Made by a program: the position numbers and the translations under genes
Shown here: positions 9,115 through 19,074 of the stretch, one piece after another
Position numbering within the stretch: position 1 is the first letter of the stretch
Layout: the number at the start of each line of letters is the position of its first letter
DNA from: Bacteroidales bacterium
Lineage (GTDB): Bacteria; Bacteroidota; Bacteroidia; Bacteroidales; F082
Reading direction: 5' to 3'
Assembly (NCBI GenBank): GCA_024710405.1
Contig: JANJUV010000019.1
Span: 186,001 to 250,000 of the forward strand
DNA: 64,000 bases
Notes under the pieces: generated by a model
Database searches by the model: none
What the model was told of the DNA's origin: nothing
Seen by the model: the letters and a program-made list of their open reading frames with translations, nothing else

Positions 9115-10089
9115 ATGAACCAGTCTGCAGCATTATACCCGTGGGGCGATAATGAGCCTTTTTATTCCTTTTCAGCCATGATGAAAAAAAAGTATGGCAG
9201 AAGGGTTCAGAAAATAAGTGTTGATGCAGGATTTACCTGTCCCAACAGGGATGGAACCAAAGGTGTTGGCGGATGTACCTTTTGCATAAATGATGCCTTT
9301 AATCCTTCATACTGCACCCCAACAAAAACTGTCAGACAGCAATTAGAGGAAGGGATGGAATTCCATCGAAAGCGTTACCGTCGGGCAGAAGACTATCTTG
9401 CATATTTTCAGGCATATTCAAACACCTACAAACCTATTGAGGAGCTTGACAAGTTGTATCATGAAGCCCTGAAGGTACCCGGAGTTTCAGGTCTGGCAAT
9501 AGGCACCAGACCAGACTGTATCGACACCGAGCTGATTGATTATCTTGCCAATCTTTCAAAGTCAGAAATTGTTCTGCTGGAGTTAGGTGTTGAAAGTATT
9601 TATGACCAGACCTTGTTGCGGATTAACCGGGGACATGATTTTGGAACCTCTATCTCTGCCATTCAAATGGCCGCCACTGCCGGACTACATGTAGGCATTC
9701 ATCTTATTTTTGGATTGCCCGGCGAAACAAAAGAGATGATGATTGAATCCGCCGCAATAATTTCAGGTTTGCCTGTTAGTAGTGTCAAATTTCACCAACT
9801 ACAGATTATAAGAAATACTGTGATGGAAAAAGAATTCCTGCAAAATCCGGATATTTTTCTTCAGTTTACACTTGAAGAATATATTGAATTCATAATCAGC
9901 TACACAGAGAGGATTAACCCATCAATAGCCATTGAACGCTTTGCCGGTGAGGTGCCTCCTGCCTTTTTGCACAAAGCACCATGGAGCAGGCTTCGTTATG
10001 ACCAGCTGCTGAATCTGATCAGGAACGAAATGAAATCAAGAAACACCAGACAAGGTATTTTGTGCGATCTAAATCAGTTCAGTAATTAA
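9115..10089 (+). CDS. Radical SAM protein, TIGR01212/YhcC family
   Basis: A 324-residue radical S-adenosylmethionine protein. The [4Fe-4S] ligands appear as CPNRDGTKGVGGCTFC (C-x11-C-x2-C, residues about 40-55), the unusual spacing typical of the TIGR01212 (YhcC) group and not the classical CxxxCxxC. The TIM-barrel segments follow, including IGTRPDCID and LLELGVESI, and the HLIFGLPGET loop late in the barrel. The reaction of this family is not established. The gene stands alone behind a terminator, and its -7 promoter element ends 5 nt before the ATG. Confidence 0.9.
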   Translation: MNQSAALYPWGDNEPFYSFSAMMKKKYGRRVQKISVDAGFTCPNRDGTKGVGGCTFCINDAFNPSYCTPTKTVRQQLEEGMEFHRKRYRRAEDYLAYFQAYSNTYKPIEELDKLYHEALKVPGVSGLAIGTRPDCIDTELIDYLANLSKSEIVLLELGVESIYDQTLLRINRGHDFGTSISAIQMAATAGLHVGIHLIFGLPGETKEMMIESAAIISGLPVSSVKFHQLQIIRNTVMEKEFLQNPDIFLQFTLEEYIEFIISYTERINPSIAIERFAGEVPPAFLHKAPWSRLRYDQLLNLIRNEMKSRNTRQGILCDLNQFSN

Positions 10090-10253
10090 GAGTGCACATA
10101 TTTTTTGAGATCTCTGATCAGAGTACTTTTTGCTGATTGTATGTATCTAATAGTGTTTGCATTCATTTTGACTTGATTATAGAATATTTCTATGTTAATC
10201 TGAGTTGTGAAGGTTCAATCATTCGTCTGAAAGGTGCAGATATTTTTCAAGTT

Positions 10254-10286
10254 TTTTGCAAACCTTTGATCATTATTTTACCTTTG
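10254..10286 (+). promoter_or_regulatory. -33/-7 promoter of the type A sorting-domain protein
   Basis: TTTTG at 10254-10258 and TACCTTTG at 10279-10286 are spaced by 20 bp, a textbook Bacteroidota housekeeping promoter. The leader to the ATG at 10324 is about 33 nt. Confidence 0.7.
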
Positions 10287-10323
10287 TACATCTAAACCTA
10301 TTTAGTAACCAAAATTAACATCC

Positions 10324-12822
10324 ATGAAAAAGTTTACTGTTTTATTCCTAAGTGTTGTTTTTTTGGCCTTTACTGCTCAAGCTCAGCTGAACAAGCGGGT
10401 TGCAGGGCCTCAAAAGCAAGCTCCCACCGGAGTGGCAACCTTTATTCCTTCACAACCCGTTAATTATACGGTGAACAATGTCGATGAAGGCTTTGAGGAT
10501 TTTGATGATTTCACCTTGAATTTGAGCCCCTGGACAACCGTTGATGTTGACGGATCGGCCACTTATGGGTTTTCGGGCATTGAGTTTCCAAATGCTTATT
10601 CTCCAATGGCTTACATCGTATTTAACCCATCTCAGACGGTACCCCCGATGACTGATGATAATGCGATCCAACCCCATACAGGTGATAAGTTTGCTGCCTG
10701 TTTTGCATCAGTCACTCCTCCAAACAACGACTGGTTGATTACTCCGCTGACTCCTCTGGGCGACAACTCTTCTATTTCGTTCTTTGCGAAATCCTACACA
10801 GATGAGTACGGTCTCGAGCGCTTCAAAGTTGGTGTTTCAACAACCGATACAGATCCTGCAAGCTTTACCATTATTTCGGGAGCCAATTACATCACAGCTC
10901 CTGCAGATGCATGGCAAGAGTTCACTTTCGACCTGAGCGATTATGACAATCAAAATATCTATGTCGGCATACAGTGTGTTTCGAACGATGCTTTCATCTT
11001 CATGGTTGATGACGTGGTTATCAACACCGAAGGTGGCGGAGTTTTGTATATCTATAATGATGATTTCGAATCATATGAAGTAAATGAATACATTGCTGAA
11101 TCGAATCCTGAATTTTGGACAACCTGGTCAAATGCTCCAGGAACAAACGAAGATGCTTTGATCGTTTCTGAACAAGCCAGTTCTCCTGTTAAATCGGTTA
11201 AAGTTGATGGTGTTTCTGACCTCGTATTAAAGCTTGGCAATAAAACCAGTGGAAAGTATCAGGTTAATTTCAACTATTATGTTCCCAGTGGTTTTGGAGC
11301 TTATTATAATTTTCAGCATTTTGAAGCTCCCGGTGTGGAATGGGCATTTGAAGTTTACTTTACAGCAACAGGTGATGCATACATGAATGCAGGCGGAGCC
11401 AATGCAGCGTTATTCACCTACACACAGAATGAATGGTTCCCGATCGAGAATATTATTGACCTCGATGAAGACTGGGCACAGGTTTATATCAATGGAGTTC
11501 TTATTCACGAATGGCAGTTTAGTCTTCAGGCACAAGGCGAACCGGGTACCAACCAGCTCGGAGCAGTCAATTTCTATGCCGGCGCACCAACAGGTGAAAC
11601 ACCGAAGTACTATTTTGACGATGTAGAATATATTATCCTCGAAATGGGTTCACTTGATCCGGTAATTGACATAAATACAGCACCAATCATTGCCACAATT
11701 GAGGAAGGTGAAACAACCACCCGCGAAAAAGTGTTGGCTAATGTTGGTGAAAGCACTCTTGAATTTGAAGTGGTAAATACCTATGATGAACCCGCATCTG
11801 CGCTGAAAGCCAGTCTGAAACCATCTCTCTCCAGTGGTAAGGGCAACGAAGTAATGCAATTGGATCCCAATGCAAAACCTGCTTCGAGCAATCCTTCCAA
11901 CAGGGATGAGGTTGTGTTGAACTATGATGGAGACAACAATAGTGCCATTGGTCTGACAGGTGCTGCTGCATGGCGCGTTGCTGCCCGTTTCCCGTCATCC
12001 ATGATGGAACAATACAATGGAATGTACCTCACATCGGTTGATGTTTTCATCAATGAGCCCGCTGATGCGCATAAAATTCAGATTTATGGAATCGGTTCCT
12101 TTAATGTTCCCGGTGCCGGTGAATTGCTCTACGAACAGGCATTTACACCCATTCCGGCCTTCTGGAATACTATAACACTTAATGAACCTGTTTATATTGA
12201 TGGTTCTGAACTGTGGATTGGATATTGGATGGATCAGCCTGCCGGAATTTTCCCTGCCGGTTGCGATGCTGGCCCGATGATTCAGGATGGCCGTTGGATT
12301 TCAACAGGCCCGGGTTGGGGATATCTCAGCGAAACTTTGCCTTACAACTGGAACATCCGTGGATTGCTTACCGGTACTGCCGGTCCGGTTTGGCTCTCGG
12401 TAAATCCATCCGAAGGAGCTGTTGAAGGTGGTGAAAATGTTACTCTTGAGATTGGAATTGATGCAACCATGTTGGCTCCATTGCAAGTACATAAGGGAAA
12501 ACTTCATGTACGCAGCAACGACCTCACCAATGAGCATATCATCATCAATGTTTTGGTGACAGTGTTGGTAGGTGTAAATGAAATCGGGGATAAAACATTT
12601 GTTTACAGCTACCCGAATCCCACACAAGATATGATTAATCTGAAGTCGAATGCAACCATTAACCGCGTGATTATCAGCAATACCCTCGGACAGGTTGTCT
12701 TCGATGGCAGCTTCCTGAACAATGAAGCAGCAATCAGCACTATTGGTTTTGAAAAAGGAATCTATTTCGTTCAGATTGAAACTTCTAACGGAAACACAAC
12801 CCACAAAATCATGGTTGAATAA
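10324..12822 (+). CDS. Type IX-secreted protein, choice-of-anchor J domains, type A sorting domain
   Basis: An 832-residue secreted protein. A signal peptide ends at AQA (residue about 20). Residues about 45-235 form a choice-of-anchor J / cleaved-adhesin-like domain (EGFEDFDDFTLNLSPWTTVD, later DWLITP, FFAKSY and FMVDDVVI). Residues about 245-435 form a second jelly-roll-like concanavalin fold. Next comes an ASPM/SPD-2-like Ig segment (residues about 445-560 and again about 690-745), and the last 75 residues are a type A sorting domain (SYPNPTQDMINL ... GIYFVQIETSNG ... KIMVE). It is therefore exported by the type IX system and probably bound to the surface or released. No catalytic motif is visible, so an adhesive or binding role is only a guess. 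It has its own promoter and terminator. Confidence 0.9.
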   Translation: MKKFTVLFLSVVFLAFTAQAQLNKRVAGPQKQAPTGVATFIPSQPVNYTVNNVDEGFEDFDDFTLNLSPWTTVDVDGSATYGFSGIEFPNAYSPMAYIVFNPSQTVPPMTDDNAIQPHTGDKFAACFASVTPPNNDWLITPLTPLGDNSSISFFAKSYTDEYGLERFKVGVSTTDTDPASFTIISGANYITAPADAWQEFTFDLSDYDNQNIYVGIQCVSNDAFIFMVDDVVINTEGGGVLYIYNDDFESYEVNEYIAESNPEFWTTWSNAPGTNEDALIVSEQASSPVKSVKVDGVSDLVLKLGNKTSGKYQVNFNYYVPSGFGAYYNFQHFEAPGVEWAFEVYFTATGDAYMNAGGANAALFTYTQNEWFPIENIIDLDEDWAQVYINGVLIHEWQFSLQAQGEPGTNQLGAVNFYAGAPTGETPKYYFDDVEYIILEMGSLDPVIDINTAPIIATIEEGETTTREKVLANVGESTLEFEVVNTYDEPASALKASLKPSLSSGKGNEVMQLDPNAKPASSNPSNRDEVVLNYDGDNNSAIGLTGAAAWRVAARFPSSMMEQYNGMYLTSVDVFINEPADAHKIQIYGIGSFNVPGAGELLYEQAFTPIPAFWNTITLNEPVYIDGSELWIGYWMDQPAGIFPAGCDAGPMIQDGRWISTGPGWGYLSETLPYNWNIRGLLTGTAGPVWLSVNPSEGAVEGGENVTLEIGIDATMLAPLQVHKGKLHVRSNDLTNEHIIINVLVTVLVGVNEIGDKTFVYSYPNPTQDMINLKSNATINRVIISNTLGQVVFDGSFLNNEAAISTIGFEKGIYFVQIETSNGNTTHKIMVE

Positions 12823-12839
12823 ACTATTGGTTTGTATAT

Positions 12840-12874
12840 AAAAAGGCCGGCCTGCAATGCAAGCCGGCCTTTTT
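12840..12874. terminator. Rho-independent terminator (12-bp stem)
   Basis: Perfect inverted repeat of AAAAAGGCCGGC (12840-12851) with its complement at 12863-12874, an A tract on one side and a T tract on the other. It ends the sorting-domain gene; the TrmH gene begins 15 bp later. Confidence 0.92.
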
Positions 12875-12888
12875 CGTTATTTTGCACC

Positions 12889-13419
12889 ATGAAATATATC
12901 CCGTCAAACGAGTTTTTTCAGCATCAATCTGATAACTTTCGTTCATCAATGCACGCACCAGTGGTAATTGCTGATCATCTTCGTACTCCTGAGAATATGG
13001 GTGCATTGATACGTCTGGCAGACAATATTGGTGCTTTGGAAGTAATATTTCTAGGTGAAGCTATTCAAAAAATAAGCCGGATAAAGTATGCCGCGGCGAG
13101 TAGTGCCGGAAATATTCCATGGAGGTTCTCTCAGGAGACAAATATGGGCAAAATAGTTCCTTTTGGATATAAAGTTGTTGCACTTGAAACAGCTGCCGGA
13201 GCTGTTTCCATCTTTGATGCTGTGCTTCCAGAGTGCATGGTCTTGATTGTGGGAAACGAGAGGACAGGGATATGCGGACAAATTCTTGAGCAGGCCGATA
13301 TGGCAGTGTATATTCCCGTCCCAGGGCCAACACGTTCTTTGAATGTCAGCCATGCTGCAGCGGTGTTGCTCTTTGAATGGTTCCGGCAAATGAATCTGCG
13401 ATTACTTATGAACTTTTAA
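12889..13419 (+). CDS. TrmH-family (SpoU) RNA 2'-O-methyltransferase
   Basis: A 176-residue SPOUT methyltransferase that methylates the 2'-OH of a ribose in tRNA or rRNA. The three family motifs are present: ENMGALIRLADNIGA (motif 1, with the conserved Asn/Arg), LIVGNERTGI (motif 2) and IPVPGPTRSLNVSHAAAVLLFEW (motif 3, forming the knotted SAM site). The N-terminal RNA-binding domain of the RlmB type is absent. I use the ATG at 12889 (MKYIPSNEF); a longer frame would start inside the terminator hairpin. A TATTTTG sequence at 12879-12885, one base short of the consensus, may be its promoter. The exact RNA target is unknown. Confidence 0.85.
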   Translation: MKYIPSNEFFQHQSDNFRSSMHAPVVIADHLRTPENMGALIRLADNIGALEVIFLGEAIQKISRIKYAAASSAGNIPWRFSQETNMGKIVPFGYKVVALETAAGAVSIFDAVLPECMVLIVGNERTGICGQILEQADMAVYIPVPGPTRSLNVSHAAAVLLFEWFRQMNLRLLMNF

Positions 13420-13429
13420 ATTATTATTT

Positions 13430-14149
13430 GTGATAGATATACGCCACGCGGAAAGAAAGTACAGACATATTTTTTTCGACCTTGACCGAACCATATGGGA
13501 CTTTGATGCCAGTGCTCTGCAAACGTTCAAAGATATTTACAGTCGTTATTCTTTGCATGAACATGGGATTGCTTCGGTTGAAGAGTTCATGGAAGTGTTC
13601 TCAGGACACAATGAAAGGTTGTGGGATCAATACCGACAGGGAAGCATTGAGAAGGCTTTTTTGAGAGATGTTAGATTCAAATTGACTTTGCAATCCTTCG
13701 GAATTGATAATCCTGCATTGGCAGCTCAGATGTCTGATGATTACGTGTTTTATTCACCCCGCAATGTGTTTTTGTTTCCTCATACTGAAGAAGTGCTTTC
13801 CTGTCTTCAAAAGCATTATCATTTGCATATGATAACTAACGGGTTTGAAGAGGTTCAGCATACCAAGCTGGAACAATCAGGACTAAGAAGATTCTTTTTG
13901 TCGGTTACAACTTCCGAAGAGGCGGGGGTAAAAAAACCTGATCGAGGCATATTTGATCTGGCGCTGCATAAGGCTGAAGCCCATCCCGAAGAAAGCATCA
14001 TGATTGGAGACGATTTGCTGGTAGATATTGAGGGTGCAACAAAAGCAGGTATGGATACAGTTTACTTTAATCCATTAAAAGAACAACACTGGCACAGGCC
14101 AACATTTGAGATAAACTCACTTGATGAATTAAAAGTTTTGTTGGTTTAA
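13430..14149 (+). CDS. HAD hydrolase, YjjG-like (noncanonical nucleotide 5'-phosphatase)
   Basis: A 239-residue haloacid-dehalogenase phosphatase. Motif I is FFDLDRTIWDFD (DxDxT), motif II is HMITNG, motif III is the Lys in GVKKPDRGIF, and motif IV is IGDDLLVDIEGA. An alpha-helical C1 cap lies between motifs I and II. The overall pattern fits the YjjG/TIGR02254 group, which removes phosphate from (noncanonical) nucleoside monophosphates. The start is a GTG at 13430, 10 bp after the TrmH stop, so the two are probably co-transcribed. The 3' end overlaps the convergent psd gene by 21 bp. Confidence 0.85.
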   Translation: MIDIRHAERKYRHIFFDLDRTIWDFDASALQTFKDIYSRYSLHEHGIASVEEFMEVFSGHNERLWDQYRQGSIEKAFLRDVRFKLTLQSFGIDNPALAAQMSDDYVFYSPRNVFLFPHTEEVLSCLQKHYHLHMITNGFEEVQHTKLEQSGLRRFFLSVTTSEEAGVKKPDRGIFDLALHKAEAHPEESIMIGDDLLVDIEGATKAGMDTVYFNPLKEQHWHRPTFEINSLDELKVLLV

Positions 14150-14809
14150 ATGACCGAATCGAGCCAATGGAGTCTGGTTTCCTTTAACTTTATCGCCAAC
14201 CTTTACCAGAATTTCCGCATCTGGCGGAAGATAGAAATCAACACGGGATCCGAACTTAATCATGCCGAATTCATCGCCTTGCAAAGCCATTTGACCTTCT
14301 CTGGCTTTATAAACTATTCTGCGCGCTAAAAATCCGGCTACTTGTCTGATCAGCACGTTCCTGTTGTTTCCTTGATCAACAGCGATCGAACTTCGCTCGT
14401 TCTCTTCTGAAGATTTCGGATGGTAGGCCACCAGAAATTTTCCGGGATGGTAACGAGCGTAAACAACCTTACCGCTAATAGGATACCAATTGACATGGAC
14501 ATTGAAAGGCGACATAAAAACGGAAACCTGAATTCTTTTCTCTTTGAAGAACTCTTTTTCTTCAACCTCTTCTATAACCACAACTTTTCCATCGGCCGAA
14601 GAAATAACCAGATTTTCGTCAAGGAGCGGAATTCTAGATGGTACTCTGAAGAAGCTGATAGCCCAGATATTCAGGGAAATCAACAAAAAAAGAAACGTCT
14701 TGAAAAGAATTGGAAATTCTTGTGCTAAAAATGTCAATATCAAAACAGCTAAAACAGAGGCGAGAAAAAGTCCTCCAATAATCTTATGACCTTCTTTATG
14801 GATTTTCAT
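14129..14809 (-). CDS. psd: Phosphatidylserine decarboxylase family protein
   Basis: A 226-residue pyruvoyl-dependent decarboxylase of the short PSD form that converts phosphatidylserine to phosphatidylethanolamine at the inner membrane. Two transmembrane segments lie in the first 55 residues. The self-cleavage site is FGSRVD (residues about 186-191); its Ser should become the pyruvoyl group, splitting the protein into beta and alpha chains. FMSPFNVHVNWYP is the other conserved motif. Its start overlaps the cdsA stop by 4 bp, which makes a phospholipid-synthesis pair. It is the last gene of the rsfS-ftsH-LUD-cdsA-psd run. Confidence 0.92.
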   Translation of the reverse strand: MKIHKEGHKIIGGLFLASVLAVLILTFLAQEFPILFKTFLFLLISLNIWAISFFRVPSRIPLLDENLVISSADGKVVVIEEVEEKEFFKEKRIQVSVFMSPFNVHVNWYPISGKVVYARYHPGKFLVAYHPKSSEENERSSIAVDQGNNRNVLIRQVAGFLARRIVYKAREGQMALQGDEFGMIKFGSRVDFYLPPDAEILVKVGDKVKGNQTPLARFGHLNQQNF

Positions 14810-15633
14810 AGGCCGGATGTCAATATTAGATATACAAATACAAAGGGAGTGGCGAAAAATGTGGCATCAAAACGGTCAAGTACACCTCCATGCCCCGGTA
14901 TTAGCGTTCCTGAATCCTTAACACCTGCCTGCCGTTTGAGCATTGACTCGATCAGGTCACCAAAGATTGCCGAAACCGCAACAACAACAGCCATTCCGGC
15001 AAGCCGCCAGAAAGGCATAAATTCACTGAAACGATAAACAATCCACGAAACCACCAAAGTCATGATCAGGCCTCCTGCGGCCCCCTCCCAGCTTTTCTTT
15101 GGCGAGATCCGCTCAAACAGCCTGTTTTTTCCCAACCAGATGCCTGTGAGGTAGGCAAAAACATCGTTTGCCCATATCAAAACCAGCAAAAAGAGCAACA
15201 AATAAGGGCCGGCAATACCTCCAAGAATTTGGTTGTTATAGAAGTAAAGTAAGAGCCCGCTTGGTATGGATACGTAGAAAAGTGAAATCCAAAAGGAACC
15301 ATATTGGCGATTAGCTGCATATTTGGGCAGATACAGCGCTAAGAAGAATGGTATATAAACCATTAAAAATGCAGCTGCCAGCCATTTATAACCGATGACA
15401 CCCAATCCAGCCAATGCAAGTAATATGAAAAACAATGAATTAGAAATTACATTGAACGAAAACTGCTTTGGCTGATCCTTCTCAGATGAAGCTAGTTTAT
15501 TCATTTCCAATATTCCAACTATGTTTACGAAAAACATCAATCCCATAAACAGAAAAGGTGAAATAAAGATCGATCCAACTATAAGTACAACGAATACAAT
15601 GCCTGAAAGTGTTCTGCTGATAAAATTATTCAT
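14806..15633 (-). CDS. cdsA: Phosphatidate cytidylyltransferase
   Basis: A 275-residue inner-membrane enzyme that makes CDP-diacylglycerol from phosphatidate and CTP. The CDS family signature is intact near the C-terminus: SMLKRQAGVKDSGTLIPGHGG (Ser, KR, KD, HGG). The conserved ISPKKSWEG lies about 60 residues before it. About eight transmembrane helices are visible. It supplies the lipid precursor used ahead of phosphatidylserine synthase and the overlapping psd product. The gap to the upstream LUD gene is 67 bp. Confidence 0.95.
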   Translation of the reverse strand: MNNFISRTLSGIVFVVLIVGSIFISPFLFMGLMFFVNIVGILEMNKLASSEKDQPKQFSFNVISNSLFFILLALAGLGVIGYKWLAAAFLMVYIPFFLALYLPKYAANRQYGSFWISLFYVSIPSGLLLYFYNNQILGGIAGPYLLLFLLVLIWANDVFAYLTGIWLGKNRLFERISPKKSWEGAAGGLIMTLVVSWIVYRFSEFMPFWRLAGMAVVVAVSAIFGDLIESMLKRQAGVKDSGTLIPGHGGVLDRFDATFFATPFVFVYLILTSGL

Positions 15634-15700
15634 GACACGGGAACATCTTTGTTATTAAGAAATTGATTTCAGGCATATCAACTTTTAAATAATTAGTAAC

Positions 15701-16342
15701 CTAAAAATCATCGATCATGAAAACATACAATTCCTTTGGGCCGTGTGCTCCCATAACCAGTGTTTTTTCAATATCTGCTGTACGGCTTGGTCCTGTAACA
15801 ACTGTTACCTGTGATGGGAATGCTCCCTTATATTTGATTTTAAGATCGGCAATTGCTTCTTTAAGTGACAACACAACCTGAGATGAGTAGGAGATCACGA
15901 GATGAATATCGGGTATAGCCCAAACACTCCTGCTGTGTGTGTCGGAAGATGACACAAGCACACTTCCGGTGCGGGCAATCAGTTTCTCGCATGAACTCAT
16001 GCTAACTTTAGTGTGCTCGGGCATTTCTGTCACAAAGGGTATATTTCCGGCATGAAGCAGATTAGATATACGTTCGCTGGTACACCATATTGGTGGCCAG
16101 GAATTTTTATCTATAAGGTCGCTTAAAAACTCCAGAAAAGCTTTTTCATTTTCATTATAAACAAATTTGCCGCCTGCAGCGATCAGTTCACGTGCGAAAA
16201 CAACTTCCAGCCCATCGCTGTCATCTTGTCTGATAAATACTTCCGCGCCCATATCGATATCAGGATAAGGCATTTCGCTCACTTCAATAAGAGCATTTCT
16301 GATGTTTGTAAGGATCTGTTCGCGGTTAGTGCTTTCTTTCAT
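15701..16342 (-). CDS. LUD domain protein (LutC/YkgG-like)
   Basis: A 213-residue protein of the LUD (lactate-utilisation) domain family, recognisable by the C-terminal part with VVTGPSRTADIEKTLVMGAHGPKEL, where TGPSRTADIE and GAHGP are the conserved motifs. LutC acts with LutA and LutB in lactate oxidation, but no lutA or lutB gene is in the window. Bacteroidota often carry a solitary copy between ftsH and cdsA, as here, so a role in lactate metabolism should not be assumed. It sits 29 bp after ftsH. Confidence 0.85.
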   Translation of the reverse strand: MKESTNREQILTNIRNALIEVSEMPYPDIDMGAEVFIRQDDSDGLEVVFARELIAAGGKFVYNENEKAFLEFLSDLIDKNSWPPIWCTSERISNLLHAGNIPFVTEMPEHTKVSMSSCEKLIARTGSVLVSSSDTHSRSVWAIPDIHLVISYSSQVVLSLKEAIADLKIKYKGAFPSQVTVVTGPSRTADIEKTLVMGAHGPKELYVFMIDDF

Positions 16343-16371
16343 GCAACAAAGATATTGTATGTTACAGCTTT

Positions 16372-18414
16372 TCAGGAAATCTCATTCTGAGAAGCAGCAG
16401 CAGGGGTGTTTTCAGTGGCAGATTCGACCGGCAGATCTGTTAATGGCAATTCCTTTTTTACGGGAACTGTATCATAATCTTTAATCCAGGGCCGTTTTCC
16501 AAAAACAGTTTCAAGATCTTCGCCGAAAATAACCTCTTTTTCAAGTAACTTTTCTGCCAGTAATGACAGTCCTTGCTGATGTTCTTTAAGGAGTGCAACC
16601 GCTTTTTGATAGGCTTTTTCGACAAGATCGCTGATTTCTTTATCAATGATTTCAGAAGTTTTTTCGCTGAAAGGTTTGTTAAACGCGAATTCCTGCTGAC
16701 CTGTTGAATCATAGAAACTGACGTTTCCGATTTTTTTACTCAGACCGTAGTAAGTAACCATTGCATAAGCCTGTTTGGTCACTTTCTCCAGATCGTTTAG
16801 TGCTCCGGTCGAAATTTTTCCAAAAATTACTTCTTCAGCAGCTCTGCCTCCGAGGGTTGCTACCATTTCATCGAAAAGCTGTTCGGTGGTAGTTATTTGT
16901 CTTTCTTCAGGCAGGTACCAGGCAGCGCCCAATGATTTACCGCGGGGCACAATGGTAACTTTAACCAGAGGATGTGCATGTTCGAGAAGCCAGCTCACAG
17001 TGGCATGGCCTGCCTCATGGTATGCAATGACCTTTTTTTCGGAGGGGCTGATAATTTTGTTCTTCTTTTCTAAGCCGCCGATAATACGGTCTATAGCGTC
17101 CAGAAAGTCCTGTTTTTGGATCTGTTCGTGTCCATGGCGTGCTGCGATCAGGGCTGCTTCGTTACACACATTGGCAATGTCGGCTCCGGAGAAACCGGGT
17201 GTTTGTTTGGCCAGAAAGTCCCTGTCAACGCTATTATCAAGTTTTAGGGGCTTCATGTGCACCGTAAATATTTCCTTCCTTCCTTCCAGGTCAGGCAATT
17301 CAACGTATATCTGTCTGTCGAAGCGGCCTGCCCGCATGAGCGCACGATCAAGAATATCGGCACGGTTGGTGGCAGCCAAAACTATTACCCCTGAATTGGT
17401 TCCAAATCCATCCATCTCAGTCAATAACTGATTGAGTGTGTTTTCGCGCTCGTCATTGGCTCCGGTTGCAGGATTTTTTCCTCTGGCTCGTCCTATGGCA
17501 TCAATTTCATCAATGAAGATGATACAAGGCGATTTCTCTTTTGCCTGTTTAAACAGGTCGCGAACCCTCGATGCGCCTACCCCAACGAACATTTCAACAA
17601 AGTCAGAGCCCGAGATAGAAAAGAATGGTACATGAGCCTCACCGGCAACTGACTTGGCCAGAAGAGTTTTTCCTGTACCCGGAGGGCCAACCAGCAGAAC
17701 TCCCTTTGGGATTTTTCCTCCCAATCGGGTATATTTCTCGGGATTTCTGAGGAAATCAACAATTTCCATGATCTCGATCTTGGCTTCTTCAAGTCCGGCA
17801 ACATCTTTAAATGTTACATTAACGCTGGTGCTGTTTTTGTCAAAAAGCTGTGCTTTCGATTTGCCAATGTTGAAGATCTGACCTCCGGGGCCTCCGCCAC
17901 CGCGACTCATCATCCGCATGATAAAAAACCAAACACCGATCAGAATAAGGATCGGAAGCACCCATCCCAAAACTTCTCCACCCCAGTTTCTTCGGGTTAC
18001 ATTATTAATGTAAACAGGACTTTGATTGCCCTCTTGTGCGCTGAGGATGTCTTTTTCGAAACCTTCTACCGATCCGATTCTGAAAATGAAGTCCGGCTTT
18101 GCTGCCCCGATATTGCTTGTTAGTCCTCCACCTTCTTCTTTGATGTATTTTCCTTTGCTCTCCGCTTTCAAATATATTTCTGCAATTTCTTTGTTGACCA
18201 GATCTATTTTTTCAATGTCCTGTTCACGAAGCATTTTCAGTAAAGTGCCTTTGTCAGTTGTTTCCGCACCGGTATCCCAGTTCATGATTTGTAAACCAAT
18301 GAACACAATGGCCAAAAGCGCATAAATCCAGTAAAAGTTAAACTTAGGCTTGTTGGGAGTGCCTTTCTGCTGAGAATTCTGAGGTTTCTGCCCCTCTTTT
18401 CTTTCTTCCGTCAT
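16372..18414 (-). CDS. ftsH: ATP-dependent zinc metalloprotease FtsH
   Basis: A 680-residue membrane AAA+ protease that degrades misfolded membrane proteins and selected cytosolic regulators. The order of parts is: a basic N-terminus, transmembrane helix 1 (about residues 28-46), a periplasmic domain, transmembrane helix 2 (about 140-160) with a Gly-rich stretch after it, an AAA module with Walker A GPPGTGKT and Walker B FIDEIDA, the second region of homology ATNRADILD, and the zinc site HEAGH (residues about 464-468). The C-terminal tail is Pro/Ala/Glu-rich. It lies between rsfS (41 bp) and the LUD gene. Confidence 0.97.
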   Translation of the reverse strand: MTEERKEGQKPQNSQQKGTPNKPKFNFYWIYALLAIVFIGLQIMNWDTGAETTDKGTLLKMLREQDIEKIDLVNKEIAEIYLKAESKGKYIKEEGGGLTSNIGAAKPDFIFRIGSVEGFEKDILSAQEGNQSPVYINNVTRRNWGGEVLGWVLPILILIGVWFFIMRMMSRGGGGPGGQIFNIGKSKAQLFDKNSTSVNVTFKDVAGLEEAKIEIMEIVDFLRNPEKYTRLGGKIPKGVLLVGPPGTGKTLLAKSVAGEAHVPFFSISGSDFVEMFVGVGASRVRDLFKQAKEKSPCIIFIDEIDAIGRARGKNPATGANDERENTLNQLLTEMDGFGTNSGVIVLAATNRADILDRALMRAGRFDRQIYVELPDLEGRKEIFTVHMKPLKLDNSVDRDFLAKQTPGFSGADIANVCNEAALIAARHGHEQIQKQDFLDAIDRIIGGLEKKNKIISPSEKKVIAYHEAGHATVSWLLEHAHPLVKVTIVPRGKSLGAAWYLPEERQITTTEQLFDEMVATLGGRAAEEVIFGKISTGALNDLEKVTKQAYAMVTYYGLSKKIGNVSFYDSTGQQEFAFNKPFSEKTSEIIDKEISDLVEKAYQKAVALLKEHQQGLSLLAEKLLEKEVIFGEDLETVFGKRPWIKDYDTVPVKKELPLTDLPVESATENTPAAASQNEIS

Positions 18415-18455
18415 AAATTTATTTTCTCACAAAAACCGAAATACTATTTGCTATA

Positions 18456-18851
18456 TTAATTGTCGTCTGAATATGTCGTTGTCTCAGCGTCAGCCCATAG
18501 CTTTTCGAGCTGGTAAAACGAACGCGTGCCTTCAAGAAACACATGTACAACCACGTCAACATAGTCTATCAAAATCCATTCCGAATTTTCAAATCCTTCT
18601 TTTGCATATGCCATAGCACCACATTCTTTCTTTACATCTTCCAATATTGCCTGAGCTATTGCATCAACCTGAGTTTTGGATGTTCCATGACATATGATAA
18701 AATAGTCAGTCACTGCGGTATGAATACTCTTGAGGTTCATGCTGGTGATCCCTTTGGCTTTTTTGTCCTGCATGGTTTTTATCACCAGTTCATGAATTAC
18801 ATCGGTGTCATCTGTTAGGTGTCGTTTTCTCATTAAGAATGAATTAATCAT
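18456..18851 (-). CDS. rsfS: Ribosomal silencing factor RsfS
   Basis: A 131-residue Iojap/RsfS protein that binds uL14 and stops the subunits joining when nutrients are short. Recognisable features are MNLKSIHTAVTDYFIICHGTSKTQVDAIAQAI and the C-terminal WILIDYVDVVVHVFLEGTRSFYQLEKLW, both near-consensus for the family. The start may be the ATG at 18851 or the internal ATG at 18833 (MRKRHLTDD). A TAATTTTG -7 element lies just upstream. It heads the run towards ftsH. Confidence 0.95.
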   Translation of the reverse strand: MINSFLMRKRHLTDDTDVIHELVIKTMQDKKAKGITSMNLKSIHTAVTDYFIICHGTSKTQVDAIAQAILEDVKKECGAMAYAKEGFENSEWILIDYVDVVVHVFLEGTRSFYQLEKLWADAETTTYSDDN

Positions 18852-18862
18852 TAAATAATCAA

Positions 18863-18870
18863 CAAAATTA
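18863..18870 (-). promoter_or_regulatory. -7 promoter element of rsfS operon
   Basis: TAATTTTG on the minus strand ends 11 nt before the rsfS ATG at 18851. No clear -33 element was found. Confidence 0.45.
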
Positions 18871-19074
18871 CTGTTTTTTGGTTTGCTTCGTGCTCAGAAT
18901 ATTTATAGCCGGTCACATGAACCTGATTAGGAAAGTGTGCAGAACTTTATGTTTTACATACAGTCGGTCTGGTTTTCCTTGTCTCGTGTTGAAATAGAAA
19001 TAATTGCTGATTTTCATGACACATTGTCTTGTTTCTTTTCTTTTAACCAAAATCGGAGAAACATGTTCGATATA

